Below, piece by piece: positions 34,361 through 40,490 of a DNA stretch of 64,000 bases. Source of the DNA: Bradyrhizobium sp. (lineage in GTDB: Bacteria > Pseudomonadota > Alphaproteobacteria > Rhizobiales > Xanthobacteraceae); the NCBI RefSeq assembly GCF_022844465.1, contig NZ_JALHLP010000009.1, positions 61,752-125,751 on the forward strand, read 5' to 3'. A program made the translations under genes and the position numbers. The notes beneath the pieces are model-generated. The model saw nothing but the letters and a program-made list of their open reading frames with translations. It ran no database searches and had not been told where the DNA came from. Position 1 is the stretch's first letter. The number at the start of each line of letters is the position of its first letter.

Positions 34361-35053
34361 ATGTTCGACAACCTCGATTTCGACGTCATCCGCCGCTCGC
34401 TTCCCTACCTGTTCTTCGACGGCATGACGTTCACGCTGATGCTGACGGCGCTGGCCGCGCTGGGCGGGCTGGTGTTCGGCACACTGATCGCGTTGATGCG
34501 GCTGTCGAGCTACAAACTGCTCGGCCGCATCGCCGGCCTCTATGTCGATTTCATGCGCTCGCTGCCGTTGGTGCTGGTGATCTTCTGGTTCTACTTCCTG
34601 GTGCCCTATATCGGCCAGTGGCTGACGGGCGCGCCGCGGCCGATCCGCGTCGGCGCCTTCACCTCCACGCTTGTTACCTTCATCATGTTCGAGGCTGCGT
34701 ATTTCTCCGAGATCATGCGCGCCGGCATCCAGTCCATTTCGAAGGGACAGCCGCAGGCGGCGAGCGCGCTGGGCCTGACCTACAGCCAGTCGATGCGCTA
34801 CATCGTGTTGCCGCAGGCGTTCCGTAACATGCTGCCGGTGCTGCTGACGCAGACCATCGTGCTGTTCCAGGATACCTCGCTGGTCTATGTGTTGTCGATC
34901 CCGGATTTTCTCGGCGCGGCCAGCAAGGTGGCGCAGCGCGACGGGCGGCTGGTCGAGATGTACCTGTTCGCGGCCGCGGTTTATTTTGCGATTTCCTGTT
35001 TGGCGTCCTATGGCGTTAGGCGCCTGCAGGCGCGCATTGCCATCGTTCGGTGA
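34361..35053 (+). CDS. Polar amino-acid ABC transporter permease 2 (GltK-like)
   Basis: A 230-residue HisMQ-type permease paralogous to the preceding one. Features are YVDFMRSLPLVLVIFWFYF and the EAA loop QSISKGQPQAASALGLTYSQSMRYIVLPQAFRNMLPVL. The two form the membrane heterodimer of the importer. A palindromic repeat lies between this gene and the ATPase gene. Confidence 0.94.
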   Translation: MFDNLDFDVIRRSLPYLFFDGMTFTLMLTALAALGGLVFGTLIALMRLSSYKLLGRIAGLYVDFMRSLPLVLVIFWFYFLVPYIGQWLTGAPRPIRVGAFTSTLVTFIMFEAAYFSEIMRAGIQSISKGQPQAASALGLTYSQSMRYIVLPQAFRNMLPVLLTQTIVLFQDTSLVYVLSIPDFLGAASKVAQRDGRLVEMYLFAAAVYFAISCLASYGVRRLQARIAIVR

Positions 35054-35102
35054 GAGCATGATCCGGAAAAGTGGGAACCGGTTTTCCGAAGAGATCATGC
35101 TC
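35054..35102. repeat. GAGCATGATCCGG palindromic repeat, copy 1 (inside an operon)
   Basis: GAGCATGATCCGGAAAAGTGG...CCGAAGAGATCATGCTC is an inverted repeat beginning immediately after the permease stop codon. The same element recurs at 50153-50201. As RNA it forms a stem-loop between the permease and ATPase genes. Confidence 0.9.
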
Positions 35103-35125
35103 ACGAAGAGATTCGGTGAGGGTGC

Positions 35126-35857
35126 ATGATCGAAATCAGCCACGTCAACAAATGGTACGGGCCGAACTTCCAGGTGCTGAAGGACTGCACCACCCGCGTC
35201 GCCAAGGGCGAGGTGGTGGTGGTGTGCGGCCCTTCAGGCTCGGGGAAGTCGACGCTGATCAAATGCGTCAACGCACTGGAGCCATTCCAGGAGGGCCAGA
35301 TCATTCTCGACGGCATCAAGGTCAACGATCCCAGGACCGACCTGCCGAAGCTGCGCGCCCGGGTCGGGATGGTGTTCCAGCATTTCGAGCTGTTTCCGCA
35401 TCTGCGGATCATCGAGAATCTGTGCCTGGCGCAGGAGAAGGTGCTGGGCCGCTCGCACGACGAGGCCGTGGCCAGGGGCGAGAAGCTGCTTGAGCGCGTC
35501 GGGCTGACCGCGCATGCGAGCAAGTATCCGGCCGAACTGTCCGGCGGCCAGCAGCAGCGGGTGGCGATTGCGCGCGCGCTGGCGATGGACCCGATCGCGA
35601 TGCTGTTCGACGAGCCGACCTCGGCACTCGATCCGGAAATGATCAGCGAGGTGCTCGACGTGATGGTCGACCTGGCCCACGAGGGCATGACCATGATGGT
35701 CGTGACCCACGAGATGGGCTTCGCCAGCAAGGTGGCGCACCGCGTGATCTTCATGGACAGGGGCGAGATCGTCGAGGACGCGCTGAAGACCGAATTTTTC
35801 GGCAGCCCGCGCAGCGAGCGCGCCCAGCAGTTTCTGTCGAAGATATTGTCGCATTAG
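35126..35857 (+). CDS. Polar amino-acid ABC transporter, ATP-binding protein (GltL-like)
   Basis: A 243-residue ABC ATPase. Walker A GPSGSGKST near residue 38, signature LSGGQQQRVAIARAL near 138, Walker B MLFDEPTSALDPEM near 160 and the switch His in VVTHEMGF near 195 are intact. It energises the two permeases upstream. The gene is separated from them by the palindromic repeat only, so it is still expected to be in the same operon. Confidence 0.95.
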   Translation: MIEISHVNKWYGPNFQVLKDCTTRVAKGEVVVVCGPSGSGKSTLIKCVNALEPFQEGQIILDGIKVNDPRTDLPKLRARVGMVFQHFELFPHLRIIENLCLAQEKVLGRSHDEAVARGEKLLERVGLTAHASKYPAELSGGQQQRVAIARALAMDPIAMLFDEPTSALDPEMISEVLDVMVDLAHEGMTMMVVTHEMGFASKVAHRVIFMDRGEIVEDALKTEFFGSPRSERAQQFLSKILSH

Positions 35858-35862
35858 TCCCG

Positions 35863-35946
35863 CCGTCATTCCGGGATGGTCCGAAGGACCAGACCCGGAA
35901 TCTCGAGATTCCGGGTTCGATGCTTCGCATCGCCCCGGAATGACGG
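35863..35946. repeat. Palindromic repeat, CATTCCGG family
   Basis: CCGTCATTCCGGGATGGTCC... to ...CGCCCCGGAATGACGG has the internal palindromes GGTCCGAAGGACC and CCCGGAATCTCGAGATTCCGGG. It is nearly the same as the copy at 24789 apart from the first small hairpin. It lies just after the ATPase stop codon. Confidence 0.9.
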
Positions 35947-36021
35947 GGGGAGGGTTCATCCTCACCAAATTACCTGTAAAGTCCGCCAAACCGCTTTGTG
36001 CTACCTCCAGGAGAACTCGCT

Positions 36022-36879
36022 TTGGAACAGATTGCCTACGTCAACGGCTCGTTCGTGCCCCTGGCCGACGCCAAGGTCTCGATCCTCGACCGCGGGTTCC
36101 TGTTTGCCGACGGCATCTATGAGGTTGCCGCCGTGCTGGACGGAAAACTGATCGACAACGCCTCGCATCTGGCGCGGCTGGAGCGTTCGGTCGGCGAGAT
36201 ATCGCTTGCCTTGCCGGAAAGCCTGCCGCGCATCCAGGAAATCCAGCAGGAATTGGTCAGGCGCAACAGCCTCGTCAACGGCATGGTCTACCTGGAAGTG
36301 ACGCGCGGCGCCGACACCGGGCGCGACTTTGCCTTTCCCACGGGCGTCAAGCCGACACTGGTCATGTTCACCTCGGTCAAGGATATCGTCAACGCACCGT
36401 CGGCCAGGACCGGCATTGGCGTGATCACGGTGCCGGACCTGCGCTGGGCGCGGCGCGACATCAAGAGCGTGGCGCTGCTGGCGCAGGTGCTCGCCAAGCA
36501 GGCGGCGGCGGCGGCCGGGGCCGGCGAGGCCTGGATGATCGAGGACGGCAAGGTGACCGAGGGCGGCTCGTCATCCTGCTTCATCCTGACCCAGGACGAC
36601 GTCATCGTGACGCGGCAGAACGGCAGCGCGATCCTGCCCGGCTGCACCCGCAAGGCGGTGGTCGCGCTGGCGGAAGAGCGCCAGCTCCGGGTCGAGGAGC
36701 GGGCGTTTTCGGTCGAGGAAGCGCTGGCGGCCAAGGAAGCCTTCATCACCAGCGCCACCGTGTTCGTGCAGGCGGTGGTGTCGATCGACGGCAAGCCGGT
36801 CGCCGACGGCAAGCCCGGTCCGATGACCAGCCGGCTGCGCGAGATCTATGTCGACTTCGCCAGGGCGACCGCGGTGTAA
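36022..36879 (+). CDS. D-amino-acid aminotransferase (PLP fold type IV)
   Basis: A 285-residue class IV aminotransferase. The N-terminus EQIAYVNGSFVPLADAKVSILDRGFLFADGIYEV is that of D-alanine aminotransferase. The PLP Lys is in RRDIKSVALLAQVLAKQ near 145, and EGGSSSCFIL near 185 and STATVF-type ITSATVFVQAVVSIDG near 245 follow. It interconverts D-amino acids and 2-oxo acids, for example D-Glu and D-Ala. The start is placed at TTG 36022, eight bases after a GGAGA site, where homology begins; a GTG at 35998 has no ribosome site. Its position after an amino-acid ABC transporter suggests the imported solute may be a D-amino acid. Confidence 0.9.
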   Translation: MEQIAYVNGSFVPLADAKVSILDRGFLFADGIYEVAAVLDGKLIDNASHLARLERSVGEISLALPESLPRIQEIQQELVRRNSLVNGMVYLEVTRGADTGRDFAFPTGVKPTLVMFTSVKDIVNAPSARTGIGVITVPDLRWARRDIKSVALLAQVLAKQAAAAAGAGEAWMIEDGKVTEGGSSSCFILTQDDVIVTRQNGSAILPGCTRKAVVALAEERQLRVEERAFSVEEALAAKEAFITSATVFVQAVVSIDGKPVADGKPGPMTSRLREIYVDFARATAV

Positions 36880-36886
36880 GGCGGCC

Positions 36887-37672
36887 CTAGATCTTCTCCG
36901 CCACGAACTTGTTCCGCAAGGTGCCGATGCCGGTGATGTCGATTTCGACGACGTCGCCGGCCTTCAGGTCGGGCGAGGCGCCGTCGGTGCCCATCCAGAT
37001 CACGTCGCCCGGCCACAGCGTGAAGTATTTGGTCAGCTCGACGATGAACGGCACGATGCCGAAGATCATGTCGTTGGTGCGGAAACGGCCGGTCTCCCGG
37101 CCGTTGACCCGGATCACGGTTTCCATCTGCTCGAGATCGACGTCGGTTTCAATCCACGGGCCCATCGGCTTGAAGGTGTCGGCGTTCTTGCTGCGCCACA
37201 GGCCGCGATCGGCCTTCTGCCAGCTGCGTTCGCTGACGTCGTTGCCGATGCTGTAGCCGAACACGCAGGACATCGCGTTGGCCTCGGTGAGGTGCTTTGC
37301 CTTCTTGCCGATGACGACCACAAGTTCACCCTCGTAGTGGATCTTCTCGGTCGCAGCAGCCGGAATTACCACGTCCTCGTCATGGGCGATCAGCGCGTTC
37401 TGGGCGCGATAGCCGATCTCGGGCCGGTCCGGCACGCTGGGCACCGTGCCGGCCTTGTCGGCGGCCTCCTTGAGGTGCTTGAGGTAGTTCAGCCCGACGC
37501 AATAGAACGTGCGCGGGATCAGCGGCAGCTCGATCTTGACGTCCTTGAGCGGGTAGGATTGCGCGCCGCGCCGCCATTCGCCGAACGGATCGCCGTTGAC
37601 GGCGATCACCCGCTCGCCCTCGACGAGGCCCCATGATGTGTTTCCGGCGGCGGTGAATTTGAGCCAGCGCAT
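36887..37672 (-). CDS. Fumarylacetoacetate hydrolase (FAH) family protein
   Basis: A 261-residue FAH-fold enzyme. FYCVGLNYLKHLKEA near 56, the metal ligands in HYEGELVVVIGK near 110 and GYSIGNDVSERSWQ near 140 (Asp) are intact, as is TDGASPDLKAGDVVEIDITGIGTLRN at the end. Members cleave or decarboxylate beta-dicarbonyl compounds in aromatic ring-degradation pathways. It is convergent with the D-amino-acid aminotransferase gene (7 bases apart) and is the last gene of a run with the LLM monooxygenase and the Ldh-type dehydrogenase. Confidence 0.92.
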   Translation of the reverse strand: MRWLKFTAAGNTSWGLVEGERVIAVNGDPFGEWRRGAQSYPLKDVKIELPLIPRTFYCVGLNYLKHLKEAADKAGTVPSVPDRPEIGYRAQNALIAHDEDVVIPAAATEKIHYEGELVVVIGKKAKHLTEANAMSCVFGYSIGNDVSERSWQKADRGLWRSKNADTFKPMGPWIETDVDLEQMETVIRVNGRETGRFRTNDMIFGIVPFIVELTKYFTLWPGDVIWMGTDGASPDLKAGDVVEIDITGIGTLRNKFVAEKI

Positions 37673-37689
37673 GAAAGTATCCTTTGCTT

Positions 37690-39057
37690 TTATTGGGCGG
37701 CGGCCTGCGGCCTGGCTTTCCAGGCGCCGGCAGCAGGGCGCCGCAGGCCGAGATTTTCGCGCAGCGTCTTGCCGGCATAATCCTTGTGAAACAGGCCGCG
37801 GCGCTGCAACTCCGGCACGACATGCCTGACGAAATCGGCGTAGGAGCCGGGCACGATGGTGGCGGCGATGACAAAGCCGTCGCAGCCGCGGCCGACGAAC
37901 ATTTCCTCGAGAATGTCGGCGATCTCCTTCGGACCACCGACGATCGCGTCATGCACCTGGCCGCGGCCGGAGAAGGTGACGAAGTCGCGCGCGCTGGGAT
38001 TGCTCTTGCCTGAGGTCTTCAGCACGCCGTCGCGAATGCCGAGGATGCCCTGCATGCCCTGCAGCTCTTCCGTGGTCAGCGGCTCGTCGAGCGGCTTGGA
38101 GGCGAAATCGTAATTCAGCGCCTCCGCGAGCAGTGACAACGCGTCGATCTGCAGCGGCAGCTTGTTGATGAGGGCCATCTTGTCCTCGGCCTCGGCCCTG
38201 GTCGCGCCGCAGACCGGCGTGGTGAGGTTGCAGAGACGCATCTGCTCGGGATCGCGGCCGGCTTTGGCCGCTTCGTTGCGGACCGCCGCATAGCCTTCCT
38301 TGGCGGCGGCCAGATTGCGCGCGGCGGTGAAGATCACCTCGCCCCATCGCCCAGCAAAGCGCTGGCCCCTGCCGGACGCGCCGGCCTGGATGATGACGGG
38401 ATGGCCCTGCGCCGAGCGCGGCACCGTGAACGGCCCGCGCGACTTGAAGAACGCGCCCTTGTGGTCGAGCCGCTTCACCTTGGCCGGATCGGCGAACCGG
38501 CCGCTGGTCTTGTCCATGATCACCGCGCCGTCTTCCCAGGTGTCCCAATGGCCGAGCACCACTTCCATGAACTCGTCGGCGCGGTCGTAGCGGAAGTCAT
38601 GTTCGAGATGGGCGTCCTTGCCCATGTTGTGGGCCTCGCCATCGTTGAGCGAGGTGACGACGTTCCACCCCGCGCGCCCGTCCGACATCAGATCGAGTGT
38701 CGCGAAACGGCGCGCGACATCGAACGGTTCGTAATAGGTGGTCGAGCAGGTCGATCCCAGCCCAAGCCTGGTCGTGACCATGCCCATCGTGGTCAGCACG
38801 ATCAGCGGGTCCATTTTCACGCAGCGGATGCCGTATTCGACGGTGTGGGCGTGGTCGTTGCCGTAGCGGTCCGGCATCGCCAGCCGGTCGTCGAAGAACG
38901 CCATGTGGAACTTGCCGGCCTCGAGAATCCGGGCGATCTCCTGGTAATAGTCGGCCGACATCGAATCGTCGCGCGATTGCGGATGCCGCCATGAACTCGG
39001 CAAATTAGTGCAGTTTTGCGCCTGCAGGAAACCCACCAGCGCCATTTGCCGCGTCAT
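37690..39057 (-). CDS. LLM-class flavin-dependent monooxygenase, second copy
   Basis: A 455-residue NtaA/SnaA/DszA-type monooxygenase related to the protein at 24880-26268. It shows the AFFDDRLAMPDRYG, TYYEPFDVARRFATLDLMSDGRAGWNVVTSLNDGEAHNMG and SAQGHPVIIQAGASGRGQRFAGRWGEVIF blocks of the family. The N-terminus has an unusual SWRHPQSRDD insertion before the first barrel strand. The gene ends 17 bases before the FAH-family gene, implying a two-step oxidation and C-C or ester cleavage pathway. A flavin reductase partner is not in the window. Confidence 0.92.
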   Translation of the reverse strand: MTRQMALVGFLQAQNCTNLPSSWRHPQSRDDSMSADYYQEIARILEAGKFHMAFFDDRLAMPDRYGNDHAHTVEYGIRCVKMDPLIVLTTMGMVTTRLGLGSTCSTTYYEPFDVARRFATLDLMSDGRAGWNVVTSLNDGEAHNMGKDAHLEHDFRYDRADEFMEVVLGHWDTWEDGAVIMDKTSGRFADPAKVKRLDHKGAFFKSRGPFTVPRSAQGHPVIIQAGASGRGQRFAGRWGEVIFTAARNLAAAKEGYAAVRNEAAKAGRDPEQMRLCNLTTPVCGATRAEAEDKMALINKLPLQIDALSLLAEALNYDFASKPLDEPLTTEELQGMQGILGIRDGVLKTSGKSNPSARDFVTFSGRGQVHDAIVGGPKEIADILEEMFVGRGCDGFVIAATIVPGSYADFVRHVVPELQRRGLFHKDYAGKTLRENLGLRRPAAGAWKARPQAAAQ

Positions 39058-39088
39058 GCCGTTCTCCTTGTGCGGGGGGGATAGGATT

Positions 39089-40141
39089 TCATCGCAGGTC
39101 GAGCGTGTCGGCCAGCCTGTAGTCGGCGGCGAGCACCTTCAGCCTGTCCCAGGTCGCGTCCTCGATCTCGATGCCGTTGCGCCTGCGCTGCTGCTCGCGG
39201 AGATACTCGAGTTCGCCGGGATAGAACACGCCGGGCGAACCTTCCGAGGGCGGCGTCGATTTCAGATAGCGCGCGAACTCGCCCACCTCCCGCTCGAAAT
39301 CCTTCAAGGGCCGGAACGCGGCGACGTTGAACACCGCCATGAAGCATCCGTCATTGTGGCGGCCGGTCGGCTCGACGCCGAAGCCCAGGCCCGTCAGCAG
39401 GCCGCACAGCACCTCGACCATCGCGGCCAGGCCGCTGCCCTTGTAGCCCTCGCTGCCGCCGAGCGGGAGCAACGCGCCGCCCTTTCGATACTGGGTCGGA
39501 TCGGTGGTGTGGCGGCCTTCGGCGTCGATGATCCAGCCCTGTGGAATCTGCTCGCCGCGCGCCACCGACAGCGCGATCTTGCCGGCCGCCACCGCCGAGG
39601 TCGCCATGTCCAGATAGAACGGTGCCTCCAGATCGGACGGCACCGCGATTGAAATCGGATTGGTGCCGAGCCGGGCCTCGCGGCCGCCGAACGGCGCGAC
39701 ATGCTTCGGCGATCGGCCGGAATCGGCGGCGGCGATTCCGATCATGCCGGCCCGCATTGCCATCAACGGGTAGGCGGCGAGCCGTCCGACATGGCTCTGC
39801 CGGAACACCGTGCAGGCGGCGACGTTGGCGGTTTTCGCTTTTTCGATGGTCATCGCCATCGCCTTGGCGTTGACGTGAAAGCCGAAGCCCCAATGGCCGT
39901 CGATCACGGTCGTGGTCGGCGATTCCTGGACGATGGTCCACTTGGCGCCGGGAACGATGTGGCCGGCCTTGATGCGGTCGATATAGGTCGGGATCGCGAT
40001 CACCCCGTGCGAATCGTGGCCGGCGAGATTGGCGTTGACGCAGCCGAGCGCCACCGCGCCGGCCTCTTCCTCCGATGCGCCGGCGGCCCGGAGCAGCGCC
40101 GCGCCGATACGGGTGAGACGGTCGGCCTGAACCAGCGGCAT
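39089..40141 (-). CDS. Ldh family oxidoreductase (type 2 malate/L-lactate/ureidoglycolate dehydrogenase)
   Basis: A 350-residue NAD(P)-dependent dehydrogenase of the MDH2 family, distinct from classical Rossmann LDHs. HDSHGVIAIPTYIDRIKAG near residue 37 holds the catalytic His. FRQSHVGRLAAYPLMA, LGTNPISIAVPS and LLPLGGSEGYKGSGLAAMVEVLCGLLTG are characteristic. Members oxidise 2-hydroxyacids such as malate, sulfolactate or ureidoglycolate. The ATG at 40141 is used rather than 40198 upstream, because the family N-terminus (MPLVQADRLTRIGAALL) starts there. It heads the Ldh-LLM-FAH gene run. Confidence 0.92.
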   Translation of the reverse strand: MPLVQADRLTRIGAALLRAAGASEEEAGAVALGCVNANLAGHDSHGVIAIPTYIDRIKAGHIVPGAKWTIVQESPTTTVIDGHWGFGFHVNAKAMAMTIEKAKTANVAACTVFRQSHVGRLAAYPLMAMRAGMIGIAAADSGRSPKHVAPFGGREARLGTNPISIAVPSDLEAPFYLDMATSAVAAGKIALSVARGEQIPQGWIIDAEGRHTTDPTQYRKGGALLPLGGSEGYKGSGLAAMVEVLCGLLTGLGFGVEPTGRHNDGCFMAVFNVAAFRPLKDFEREVGEFARYLKSTPPSEGSPGVFYPGELEYLREQQRRRNGIEIEDATWDRLKVLAADYRLADTLDLR

Positions 40142-40490
40142 GGGATTTCCTCGTCGCGCCCGCGTCAGCGGCGGGTCTTGCTTATGGGCGGCGTCCACAT
40201 CGTCTCAAAGCCGTGACGGGAGGGCAAGGGCAGAAAGCCGCTTTGACATGCCGCCAACCCGCCCCCGAGCGCTGAACGCGGGACATCGACCCGGTCCGAA
40301 GCGTTCGCCTGGCCGCGCGTATGGCTGATAGATCGTGAACGAAACCTCGGCGTTTCTCGGCGTATGCGCTGCCATTGTTCGCTCATTTACTCTGAATCGG
40401 AACTTCTGGCCGCCGATAACGCCGGTTAGCATCTGACAAGCATAAAGTCCGGTAAAGACAACTCAGCGTTGTCGGCAGGGAGCCGGAGAG
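40142..40490. other. 349-bp divergent intergenic region
   Basis: It separates the Ldh-type gene from the GAF-GGDEF-EAL gene and must contain promoters for both. A ribosome site (AGGGAG, 40478-40483) lies at its right edge. No repeat, small gene or convincing promoter pair could be identified by eye. Confidence 0.4.
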
